Source: Capitella teleta (Eukaryota > Annelida > Polychaeta > Capitellidae). Taken from it: a stretch of 64,000 nt of DNA. Below, piece by piece: positions 26,501-38,700 of this stretch (position 1 is its first letter; every line of letters starts with the position of its first letter). The stretch is from NCBI GenBank assembly GCA_000328365.1, contig KB307653.1:77867-141866 (forward strand), in the 5' to 3' direction. A program made the translations under genes and the position numbers. Under the pieces are notes generated by a model. That model worked only from the letters and a program-made list of their open reading frames with translations, had not been told where the DNA came from and did no database searches.

Positions 26501-27224
26501 CCATAAACAGAGAAGAAATTATAATTATTTACTTCTTTGAAAAATATAATTGTGCCACTAAAACAACCGACCTGTTTGACTGCTTTGGCGAAACAGAACA
26601 GCGACGCTTCTGTAAACAGGACGAGATTCCACTCAAGGTTTCTGACTATATCCACATTCAACTTAATTATTTGTTTGTTTCTCGAAAGAGATCATTCAGC
26701 AGTCAGATCAACGCGAAATGGGTCTTAGCTCAGCTTCGGGGCTACTTAAGTTCACCGCAACCCCACTCATGCATGGTTAGGTTTAACATTTAGCAGAAAA
26801 AAAAAAGAAAGAGCTAAGGTTATAAAAGAATGAAGCATGCCTGGTTGCTTGGCCTTGTGTGTTCGTAGAGCTGTAGAAACACAAATTATACCTTTTTATA
26901 GGTTTTCAGGCGAGGGCGCGTGTTGTGGGTGTGCTTGCATGCAGTATATTACTAATAGGGTTTTATGAGTTCAACTAAATGTCCTTATCACCTGATATAG
27001 AAAATGCATGATGATTCAGGACAGGGCGAAGCATAATTTATCGGGTCACGAGCGGATTCATTCATTCATGTTGACGTCAGTCACGTCACAGTCATTTGTT
27101 GGAGGAAATAAAATTGCAAATTGCTTCATATAGCAAAACAAAAAGGGGAGAGCTGATTGCTTTGATAGTGCGTTATTTCCAATACATTGCATTGTTACTT
27201 GTTCTTTCAGTTCATTTGTTTGAC

Positions 27225-27680
27225 CACTGCTACTGGAGCCAAAATATAGTACGTACTTTTGATCTAGAATTTATCAAATCATCTACTCTGGTTATTTTTT
27301 CCCCTTTGTTTTTATTAAAGAATTTTGCCATTATCTTATCTGATAAAGTCACAGTCACAGCCAAATACAGTTCCAAGAAGTCTGCCACCATCAAAATGGC
27401 CAGGACAAACTGTCTCATAATAATATAATTTTATTTGCTTATTATATGATTTTCATGAAATCTTCATAAAATAGGATTGCAATGAATTTTTTTGTACTAC
27501 TGTTCCTAGAGCCAAAGCATGACCTAATCACCTCAAAGGTTTTCTTAAAATAATTAGCAAGGCTTATTCTTTCTTTCTTTTAAATTACAGAATTTTGCCA
27601 GAAATCTATATATATCAGCTCAAAACAAGACATATACAGTTCTAGGAACTCTGTCTCCATCAAAACCACTTTAAAAAAAT
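27225..27680. repeat. Diverged direct repeat pair
   Basis: Two units of about 190 bp (27225-27420 and 27495-27680) share an ordered series of short matches, including GAGCCAAA, GAATTTTGCCA and TACAGTTC followed by CCATCAAAA. Both lie just downstream of MPHOSPH6. Family unknown. Confidence 0.45.
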
Positions 27681-27800
27681 CTCAAAATTCCAAGATTTCC
27701 TTATTGTCACAAAGTACGATATAACATTTCTCTTTTTATGAGAAGTAAAATAAGAGAACAAACAGCGATAAAAATAGATAAAATATAATTGCAACAAAAA

Positions 27801-28916
27801 TCAATCTTTGGGTTTAAGAAATTTCCGTTTCTTTTTGGGTTCTCGTTCCACTTCTTCCTCTTCCTCATCTTCTTTAGATTCTTGCTTCTTTTGTCGTTTC
27901 TTTTTCTGGAATTTCTTTCCAATTGTACCAACAAGGGAAGCATATCTGACGAAAAAGGAAATGTATTTATTTGGAAAAAACGATATTAATTGCAAGAGAT
28001 TTAATTTTAAATTGCAACAACCCCAACGCATATAAACATAACAATTACTAAAGGAAAGACCGCCCAAACACCAACCTTTCAGCCATTTCCTCATCACTGA
28101 CACTGGCTTCTTGTTCCTTCTTTTCTGACTCTGCCAAATCCTGATCTTTATTTATATTTGTCGCTAACCGCTGAACAAAAATTTATTATTCAAACATTTC
28201 CAGGTTAGATAAATGAACCATCACCTCAATTTCTGGATTGAATCCTTTGAATGACTGTCGCCCAAATCTCAGACCTAACAATGGTTGAAAACTTTCTTCA
28301 ATAATCTGTGGTTTTCTGATCGATGAAGGAAGAACAAAAATAAAACATCTATGAGAGAAGACACAATAATGTTGAGTTGAACATACCCTTTCATTTTGAA
28401 TTCTTTCGGCACAGCCAAATACCAATGTTCCTCATCAATAAGTTGTGCTTCGTTCTCATCTACTAATTGCTGAACGGCTGTCCGCTGCATGAACTGTGAA
28501 TAGAAATGAGGTGAACTTCAGCAGTGGTTCCATTGCTATTCATTTCAATTGTGGAAATTATAACCCGCTAAAATATTCCTCAACAGTCGAGACCATTTAG
28601 GGTGTATGCCTAACAGCAGAAATAATGCTCAGCAAAAACCACATTTGGGGTCTAAACTGTGGAGCTTTCGTATAACTAGTGCAAGCGTTCAACAATGATG
28701 GCGACGATTGCTGACAGCCACAAGTCAAAGAGGTAAAAAATGTATAAATACATCTCATTGTTATCAGTTTGATGACAACCATTCCAGTACTTGCTTACCT
28801 TCTTGGCTATAAATATTTTCTCAGTTCATCTAAGTGGAATACATAAGCTGCATTTAAGCAATTTTTCAAAATACCTTTTTGACTGTTAAGCAATGCTGTG
28901 AGACACTTTTGCCCAT
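27801..28916 (-). CDS. MPHOSPH6: M-phase phosphoprotein 6 (exosome cofactor)
   Basis: Nuclear RNA-binding cofactor that tethers the MTR4 helicase to the nuclear RNA exosome and helps 5.8S rRNA maturation, by family knowledge. Exons on the minus strand: 28916-28875, 28493-28387, 28315-28225, 28170-28076, 27945-27801; 160 codons including TGA (human protein: 160 residues). Conserved blocks seen: KFMQR at the exon 1-2 join, DEEHWYLAVP, SFKGFNPEIE, SDEEMAERYASLVGTIGKKF, and the C-terminal KKRKFLKPKD. The tail carries an acidic run followed by basic clusters usable for nuclear import. All five exons have consensus splice sites and matching phases, and the product looks intact. The start codon is the first ATG of the exon; MGKSVSQHC is short and unlike the human N-terminus. 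Confidence 0.95.
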
Positions 28917-28980
28917 CTTCACTATTTCCAGGGTCACAAAAACGCCCGCCAAGTTATGTTACCTTTTGATAATGATACAT

Positions 28981-30008
28981 AGGGCTGGGCGGATATCCGT
29001 GTCCGATATCCGTGACAGCACGGATATTGGGGGTTTTCAGTACTATCCGTGATCCGTGTTTCAACACGGATAGTTAAACACGGATAGTGTAAATTTTAAG
29101 TGTTTGTTTCGAGCGCACAGTGAGCGTAGCGCACAGCCATTCCGTACACAAACGCTGCTCACTGAAGCTGAGCGATGTCAATTACAAGATAACACGATGT
29201 CCACAATGCGCTAATTCTGATTTGTTTTAAATAAACACAATTCTATGCCCTTGAATCTCTTCAGTCATCAAGCAAAAGTGACGTAACCACGCGTTGTTGA
29301 CTATCTCCTTTAGTGCCTATTTTTCAACATGTGACAGTTTTCGTGTGAACCACAAACAGCACTGAATTTCATCACTTTCTCGACTTTGAACCATGTTTGA
29401 AATTGAACAGTTAATATAGACTAGTACATATGCCTAGGCTCCCTACTTGGCGATTTAGCGACTTGAATTATTTCAAACTTTCTATAGAACAATAATTGCC
29501 ATGAAGTTATGAACTGACTTCTGCCTCATGAAGTTACTAAGTTTGCACATTTCCAAATCATGTTTATTGAAAGTGTACACTGTAGCACAAAGTGCACGTT
29601 ACTGTCGTTCCATCTTGGGCTTACAGCATTATAATCTGCGACTTGTGCAATTGGGTAAAAATACTTAAAATAGCCTGCGCTGATACGGAATTCACCTGTG
29701 AAATCAACAGGCAAGCTAGCTGTCTGCATGTGCGATGCCTCTTGAAACTCATTTTGAACGTTTTGATCAAAGAAATGTACAAGAAGCAAGAAGGGTGACA
29801 GCAGTAGGTCAAGGTCACTTGTCTTTAACTGCTGCAGGCAGAGCGTGGCTTTCGCGCTCACAGCGTGTGCCAGCCGCTGGAGGCATTACGCTGCAAGTGC
29901 ATGCTCCCGTGTTTGGGCATAAATATCTGTGTCCGTATCCATAGGATATTGATAACACGGATATCCGTTATCCGTGTATCCGTGTTGAAGCACTATTCAC
30001 CCAGCTCT
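28981..30008. mobile_element. hAT-like non-autonomous element (about 1.03 kb)
   Basis: The ends AGGGCTGGGCGG and (reverse complement) AGAGCTGGGTGA are imperfect inverted repeats with the GGCTGGG-type start common in hAT elements. Both subterminal regions carry many copies of ACGGATA and its complement TATCCGT: a dense group at 28990-29095 and another at 29940-29985. I found no clear 8-bp target duplication, so the family assignment is tentative. Confidence 0.55.
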
Positions 30009-30781
30009 AGTCAGATTATTAAGGATGTCGAATTAACAAAACTCTGATTAATGAGGGTTGACAGTACGTACATATTTCAGATAAAATAGCAAGCCTCCCC
30101 ACCCAGATGAATACATCTTATTTATATTGGTATTCAATGGAGTTACTCACTGGAGTGAGTGACTCAATAGGTGAATAGCGGAATAAGTACAAACACGCAA
30201 GGTGAAACTAAGCCCTATAGTATCATAAGTATGGCTGACCCTGATCGCTCGTGGATCAGCCCTACCGTGTCAGGCCCAAAATGAGTCCACACTAATTAAA
30301 ATTTTAGGCTTCCAGCCAGTTCCAGGTTACCTTACAATTTTCACCCAACAAATCCACCAAATATAACAGCGTCCATGCTGTAGCCTGCAATTTCGCAAAG
30401 GATCACAACAAAACCGACCCATTATTTAATTTTGTGGTTTTATAATTACTGCTGAACTATTTTCATATCACCAGCGTCCTACTTTTACTAAGAAAACTGC
30501 TGGCAGTCACGAACGTCGCGCAATGTAGACATTCGCCAACAGCGTGTCGCTCGGATTGAAATTTTGCGCCTTTCTTGGAAAATCAGGTGGTGTATAATAC
30601 TATATTCATGTGAAAATTAGTAGGCTATTGTAATATTGTTGTTGGAAGGCGATTTTTCATAAGGAAAGGCTAGATTTACATGGCAGACCAAATGGCAATA
30701 TGCTGCATACTTATGCGGCATTTGATACTCATTATCATTATCATGATTATCATTCATTGACATTGAATATTATCATTGATA

Positions 30782-31926
30782 GGCCTAGGTCACAGGGGGT
30801 CTTACCAGTGAGCGAGCAGATATGGACAAAACTCAATGCAGTGAATGCTTTCTGTCTATATATATAATATCAAGGGAAGTCACTGATTCCTGTCAATCTT
30901 AGGACGCTTGCCTCGAAAGCAATCTTCTCTTCAAAAGAGGGAGCCAAAACTTCGGATCTGGCAAGATCACCAATAAATGAAACGATTGACACCAATAATC
31001 TCGTACGGCAACGCCTAATTACTAATTAATTGGCCAAAAATCCAATCAGTTGCAAAACGACTAGCAACGGGTACGATGCATCCATTTTGTCGGACCGCAG
31101 CAAATTTTCAGCCCGCAGCGAACTCACGATCGCTAAATGTCGAAATAAAATCCTTAAAACCGGAATGGAGCTGCAAAAGTGTAGAGCTCAGGATACATTC
31201 TTAATTTAACAGATTGGCTTTAAAGTGAAACATCCTGTCTGTAATTGTCTCTTGAACAATAAAAGCTATTCGGAGAGTCAAATTGAGCATGAAATAGGCT
31301 AGAAAAAGGAGTTAGAGTTGAAAGACACATTGCATTTAAGTAAGTTGACTTGACGGGAATTAGCAGACGACACATACAGCGCCCTCTGGTGTATATGTTT
31401 AGAATCGTTTTATATACCTCACAACATGTTGTGTTATCTATCTAATAACTTTAGAATTTATAACAAGTATTACGAACTATAAAATTATCTGAATACTGTT
31501 ATATGCATCAAATAATTTATAGAATCATACTGCTGGACTGATCTCTATCGAGTGAATGCTTTGATTAATTTCCATTGCATTTCTCAGCTGGACTATTATT
31601 GATCAATCACTGAGCGGCTTGTTAAGGTGAAGGTCGAATGCTGCAGCCATCGTACCCGTTGCAAGTCGTTTTGGAAATGGAAGCACTTTTGTGCAATTAA
31701 TGAGTAATTAGTCACTGCCGTGCGGAGTTTTTGGTGTCTATAGGTTCATTTATTCATAATCTTGCCAGATCCGAAGCCTCAGCTCTCGTGAGGGGAATGT
31801 AGCTTCCGAGGCTTTGTTATTGTTCTTCTGAGAAATCAGTGACTTCCCTTGATATTATTATATACTGTCTAGAAGGCATTCCATGTATCCATCGCCCACT
31901 GGTAAGACTCCCTGTGGGCCTAGGTA
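30782..31926. mobile_element. Foldback element with arms of about 300 bp
   Basis: The left arm (about 30782-31095) recurs as an imperfect reverse complement at about 31640-31926. Matching landmarks in order: CCTAGG...CACAGGG, GTCTTACCAGTG, TATCAAGGGAAGTCACTGA, ATCTGGCAAGAT, GACACCA, and AACGGGTACGATG. A unique centre of about 540 bp separates the arms. There is no open frame of note. Superfamily not clear; no target duplication established. Confidence 0.7.
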
Positions 31927-32724
31927 AACTGAGTTTACGGTAAAGTACTAGGTTAGTAGGTAAAACCATCATGGTTACTGAGATAACGCAAGAGGCATTC
32001 AAACTATAGCAAGGCATTGCTTAATCATCTATGTAGTAATTCATCACTGATCAATCATGAATATATAATCATTTATCCTCGGCTTAGATGATGGGTGACG
32101 ATGGAAACAAAAACACATGGGAGTTGAGCGATAATAAGTGCATTGTGATTCTAACACACGCACAGAGGCGTAATTCGCGCAAGCACACGATGATTACTAC
32201 ACATATTGTTAGAGTAACATACTATCACTCTTTGGTGATATTTCTGTATCCATAACACTCACTTTCATCTGTAAAACTCCCTTTGAAAGGGATTGTTTTT
32301 CTTTTCGGAAAGCCATTTTAGATATCCTGCTAACTCTTCAATTTTAGGTAATGTGGAAATCATAACGCACTCAAGCTTACTGTCATAACGCGATTCGATG
32401 TTAACTTTTCCATGCCATTAATTAGAACAGTTTTTTTTTTTTTTATTATTTACCAACGTTCTAAATCTTTTTTTTTTTAACCTGTGAATTATCAAATCCT
32501 TCCTGATATTGTTAACCATAATCCTGATATTGTTGTCACAGAGCGTCATTTCTATTGACGGCTCCGTGTGTTTAACAAAATTGAATGGTGCAAAAATACT
32601 GTATACCCATACCACAAAACACACCCACAAGCACAAAAAAACGATGAAAAAGTAACCAAATAAATATATACTTTTAATTCCGTGACCCCAGTTGAATGAT
32701 CAAAGCACAAAATTTACGCTGATC

Positions 32725-35700
32725 TCAATCTTCATGATCAACATGAACGACATGAAGTGATTTTGCCGTAAGAACAAACAAATGCTCATCAGTAGCCTGG
32801 CAACCGACTACCTCCTCCGCCGTATCCAAGGCAACAACCTGTTGCTTAGCAACAGCAGCCACTTGGCGCCCAGTCTTTCTGTTGCGCAGGGGGAAAGAGA
32901 TAGCAGCAGGCTGACGGTACACGTAAACATGCTTCACGCAGTCACAGATGGCAACAAACGAGTAGTTCGGGGAGCACACTGTGAACTTGCGCTGGCGTTT
33001 TGAGGCCTGGACATAACCGAAGGCATTGAATGTGGCAGCGTGGTTCCAGGGACTGACACCAGGGGTCGGAAGGTCAGAGGTCAGTTGCCAGAGGATGGCA
33101 TCCACATCATGACGGAGACAGATGGCAGGCAGGCTGGATGAGCATGCGTTGCCGTTGAATAACCATTGGTGGCTGCCGAGGTTGACCTGGGCAAAGAACA
33201 GTGAATGATGAGCACCTCAGTGAGTGCGGACATACCAAGTGCGTGACAGCATGAGACGTTCCATTGAAGACAGCCATACATGACGTCTCCCCAGGGAAAA
33301 CATCGCAATCCTCCAACTGCTGAGAGTTATACGCTGGCTTCCCGTCCTCTTCCGGGTCTGGATTCTACGCCCAAAAAAATAATTTTTAAAAAGTTCATGT
33401 TGATCATAACACAAACCCATTGTTCTGAAGTCAAATGCGCCAGTTGTTGATGAATCTTCTCTGCCTGCTCTTCACTGACGACCATTTCGCCTCGCTTGTC
33501 GCCCACGACAACCAATGGCCACTGGAATGAGGAATCTTGCTTGCTAAGATGCAGTTCTAACCTACGGCAGAATGGAATCCATCAAATTATGATGATTAGA
33601 CTCGCAAATTACCCTACTTAGTTTTATCTGTGATCGTCCAAGTGCTGGCTTCTACGTCAACTGCTGCGTTCAGCTCCCCCTGCAGGAGATTTCCGTCAGC
33701 ATCTGTCCCGATCTTGACCTCATTCGCAGATAAAGCAAAAACAACGCTGTTTTTATCAGTCGGCTGTTTCAGAGTAAACTGTACGACAATGTCCTCATCT
33801 GTTTGACTCCAAGTGTAGGCAGGAACTGCCCCTGAAAAATGAGAACTATAATTGCAATATATTCTTAGTACAGATTTTGTGTGTGTGACAAATTTCAATG
33901 ATAAATATGAATAAGAGAAACACCGACCACTTGTGCTAATGTCAACGTCAGCCATCTTGTCGTCCTCCTCTTCAACAGGATTAATTGAATCATAAACAAA
34001 CTTGAAGGACTGTTCTCCACTGAGGTACAACGATTGCGTATCGGATACCACATTCACGTAATCGGGGGAGAGTTTTCCCTCCAGCCTCCTGCTCTGAGTC
34101 ACAGCCCACTTGGTCCCGTCATCTGCAACCAACAAAGGACAGAAAAATCAATCCCTGACAAATTGAAAAATGACCTTACATACCGGAATGAAAAGAAAGC
34201 CATTCAAGAATTGAGATGAAGCCATCATCCTTTGTATCAACATGAAGGAGGATGATCTCCAGTTCTGTTTCCTTGCGAGAGAGGGAAGCTGATCGCAGGA
34301 GGAATGGTTTATCCTCCCCAAGAACGACTTCCGAGTGCAGAACCTGGAAACACCATCGCAATAATGGTGCCGCTAATTTATGCTGAATAAACAAACCTCC
34401 CAAGCACTACCAGAAGTTCGTACACCGGTTTTGATGATGTACAGAGTGCCAGCTCCATCGGCTAAAATAGCCAACTCGGCCGAAATAAATTCCAACGTCA
34501 TGCATAGCCTATCTGGCACATTCTTCTTGTATGAGGAGTCTGGTACAGCCAGAACAGGGCATGCTTCAGATGCTCGTGAGTTCTGTTATTCAAACATAAG
34601 ATCCAGAATTTATAAAATAGAACTTCAATTTCATGATAATCTCACTTCATCAATGGAAACCAGGCAGATTTTCCATTGGGAATCCACATAGAAAACGCAG
34701 TTCTTGTTCCATGGGTCAAGAATGAGGTGATTGTGAAGACCGAATGCCTTGACATGCTGCAGCGAGTATTGACGCTCACTCAACTTGAGAACTTCTGGTC
34801 CTGGGGAGAAATTTCAAATATAATTAGGAAATTATGCGAACGATAATTCAATTTATCAACAGTGATACCATCACAGGCATGTGCTTAGTTATGGCATAAT
34901 ATATTCACAAGAATATAATTTATGCGATGCACGCCAGATAATAAGGGTTCCATGGTGCACTCTCATGTAATTACCATACATAAATATTATGTATACTCAT
35001 GTACAATACATGTATATATATATATATAAACATCACTTAATATCTATAAAATGTGGGATTTTATATTATTTTCCGAGAAATAAATCTTATTAATGTACAT
35101 CTGCACAATCACATGTAAGTTTATCCAAGTGCTATGTATAATATCTGTATGTATGTTATCATCACTTAATATAAATATAAAATGTGAGCTTTATTTTGCT
35201 TTGCCAGATATAAAACTGATCTAACTCACTAATGTGCCAAGTTCTATCTAATTGTACACATAGTCATTTTCTCTACTAAAACTATTTTCATGTCAGCATA
35301 AAAAAGAACAAAACACGTAATATGTTATGTTATGAGAGCTGTTACTTGCGTTGATTGTTGATGTAGCAACAAGAGGAAGAAGAGGTCAAAGGAAGAGGTT
35401 CCAAGGCTTAGTTTCACCCCATGAAATTACTCCATATGCATTTGGTCATGAAAAGAACCCCACGAACTTTGACACATCATAGGATAGTGATAGTCCTAAA
35501 ATATGTCCGTACAAATGTCAAATTACACAATCTAACACATTTTGGTGTTCGTATTTGGAGCTCAATCCCACAAGCCATTAGAAATAGTGCCAGCTTAGCC
35601 AGATTCAAACAAACCCTAATTCAACACATGTTCAATCCTGCCGAGTCAAAAACAACCAAACTTGTATTCGCTTCAGTATTGTTTATGTTTTGTCAAGATT

Positions 35701-38700
35701 GGAATTAGCCTTTTCTCTATCTACCTCGTTCCTTTATCCTTTATTTTTATACTGTATCACCTTTTTTGCCAAAATTAGAATTAGTATATATCTATACAGT
35801 CATTTTCTTTTTCTATTATTCTTATATCTCTATCACCACTGTTGCCTTTGATACTATGTTCAATGTAGTCACTAGCAAAAGTATCAACTATGTTCTTGTC
35901 TTTTCTCAACCATTTTTTTGCTGTCTTTTTTTGTTTCTCTTCCTTACTTTGTTTTCTTTGTCCTTTTATACTTGTAAAGTACTATAATTTAGATTGTTAA
36001 AAGTAGTAAATTGATAGGGGTGTAGCAACCACAAAAGCTCTGCTTCCCTACATCTTTTTTTCCAATTTTTTTTTCTATGATCACATGACTGTTCCCATGT
36101 TTGCCAAATTGTATGTTTATTATTGGAAAAATAAATTCTATTCTATTCTATAATTCATGTAACGGCTGATTGCCGAGGTACTAGTAGGCCGCCTATTGCA
36201 AGTAGAGAGGTTTCTCCGTCGACAGAAGCGGATAGTTCCAGTGCTGAAATTCCTGTGGTTAGGGATCGGCCGGAAGAGAAACCGCAGGGTGGGGTGGTCC
36301 GGGAGAGTAGTCAGTACTTATGGGACACGTAGCTGATGCCGAGCGTGATTGCGATCCTTCTAGTGGACAGGTCTTCAGATTGGACCAATTCGGTAATTAG
36401 TTCTTGATTAACGGTAGTCACCAATTCTTTTTGCTCCTTTTTGTTTTAGAGCATCACATTCAATGTCACGTGAATAAAACATATGGCATATGTGCATGAT
36501 TCGTGGTGTCGACGCCCGTCCGCTATAATTCATCTTACTTTGTCTACTTCATGTTTAATTAACTGGACGAGCTAAATCTGCCACAAAGTAAACGGTCTAT
36601 CTGGGTTGTTATCTCATTGTGGGATCCAAGATAAAAATCAGCTAGATCCAGAATACGTAATTATTTATTTGTCTGATTTCAGTCAGAGATGTTGACATTC
36701 CGTCCTGACCGTCGGGTTGTCAAAAGAGTTTAGGAGTGCGTGCGAGAGGGTGTGGTGAATGCTCGTGACATCCATGTGATGCTCAGTCTTAACAAAAAGG
36801 AAATTCTTGCAGGGTTGGAGGAGGAGCCATCACCCTTAAACAGGAAGTTTTCCCCGAAGGATGACGACATCCACAATATTGTGTACAGGTAAGACTTGAA
36901 TTTACATGGTGAAATTTTTCTCAGCTCCAAAGCTCTTGCTTGATTGCAGCTTCAGAAAGAAAAGACTAAGTGCTATGACCAAGACCTGGGAGAGGGCATC
37001 ATTCGTTCAATGGACACCGAGCAGATCAATTTCCGTCCCTATGGGGAGAACGGGGAAGGTATGCGAGTTTCTTTGCACAGAAAATGAGGAAAAGTGAAAA
37101 TTTAACTTATCTTAATCAATATTTTTAATACTCTATTTTCATTTGTTTACACAGAAAACTTTTCATATGTATTATCAATTATTTTGAGATCATTGTTATT
37201 TTTAATGCAGACTTGTTTGCCTACATGTCGCAAGACATGCTGCATCTGATGGCCAGGTATGGTAAGGATTGCCTCCTTCTTGATGCCACTCACAAAACCA
37301 CTAAGTATGAAGTGCCGTTATTTCAACTGGTCACAAACACTAACTGTGGTTATCAGGTATACCTTTATAATTTATATCTTCTTACAATTTTACTGTTATG
37401 TTCGTCTATACAGATTAGCTTTCTTCTTTTCCTTTGTTGAATTGTTTACCATTTTATTTGGTTGAGCCAATCGCGATTGTAGTGAGGGTTTTGTCCTTGG
37501 GATATCATGCCCTAACTAACTACAGTACTTGGCCCCTCCTTTTGCCACGTGGTTGAGATTATTTTGCATCACCAATGGTTAATATAGTCAAGGACATTCG
37601 TAGGTCAGTAAAATTTATTCTTCTGGACATGTAAGTACCTCTTTCTGGTGCAGAATTTTATGCAACATACAGCATTTGTAGCCATTTTCTTTGTTGAAAC
37701 TGAAAGCTCTCAAAGCATTGCTGAAACTCTGCAAATCATCAAGAGATGGGGCGCGCCTTCAAAGATGATCTTCGTCATTGACCACTCTTTACCGCAGCTA
37801 AATGCGCTGGCTCAAGTTATCCCAGGTAATTATTCAGATATCCAAGGTGAACATTTTTTTTTTTTTGTGGCCATGGCCGAAAGGGGAAGTTTACCCTATC
37901 CCTAGAACATTGCATGTGGTGTAAGCTCAACATATTAAACCAATGCATCAAGCAAACAAATTTCATGTAATCGAGCGACAAGTTGAAATGCACCTGTCAA
38001 ATGCCTTGACGCGGAACACCCCGAAGTGATTAAATCATGTGTGAGTTTCAATAATGATGTTAATTCTTTGATCTGATCATATATTTCTCATTCAGGCTGC
38101 TGTATCCATTCTGGTCCAATTTCTTACTAGTTTTAAAAACTGTGGAAAAGTTTATAACCATAGAATTAATAAAATTTATTATTACAGTTGTCTTGAAATT
38201 GTCCTCTATGATTATCCTTTAGTAATCTATGAATCCAATGCATTAAATTGGCCTTAATCTGAGCAAAAACTGAGTTAATAAAGCTGATGTGTATTTGAGC
38301 TATCTTTGAATTTAAAAAAAAGCATATATATAACATGACATAATTCTGATATCCAACTGACCCCATTGCGCAAATGTCATGATAAACTCTGGCTGAGTTT
38401 TGTGGCTGACATCAATTTATTGAACTCAGTGCTAACTCAGCATTTCATCAGCCGCACTAGTGTCTACGCTGAGTTCAGAATGAAGTTTGTGTGAGGCTTC
38501 ATTCTGACTAAATCCTGACATAATTTCCTGACATCAGTGTGATGCATGTGTGAGCTATATCTCGAGACTGGGTTGGACTCGATCCAGCGTTCCTGAGCAA
38601 AAAAAGAAAGGTCAACCTCCAGTAAAAGCAAGTGGCTGACTCCAATTCTACTAATGATCAGTTGAACACTCACTGGCTCAGTCATCAACAGGTGAAACAA

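Larger units (their letters stand above)
21625..27800. other. Gene-free stretch
   Basis: No supported gene. It contains a small palindrome (22329-22380), a Tc1-type non-autonomous element (22549-23575) and two diverged direct repeats (about 27225-27420 and 27495-27680; shared phrases GAATTTTGCCA, TACAGTTC and CACCATCAAAA or similar). The insulin-like promoter should lie in the first few hundred bases. Open frames of 60-102 codons here show no family signature or codon bias. Confidence 0.5.
28917..32437. other. Intergenic, two DNA elements
   Basis: Between the MPHOSPH6 start and the NUDCD1 3' end. It holds a hAT-like element (28981-30008) and a foldback element with long arms (30782-31926). 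I see nothing coding. Short minus-strand open frames near 29526-29861 lie inside the hAT-like element and have no family signature. Confidence 0.6.

Noticed and set aside
26485-26793. 102-codon plus-strand open frame
   Set aside because: No known motif, no splice or promoter context, AT-rich codon use like the surrounding intergenic DNA.
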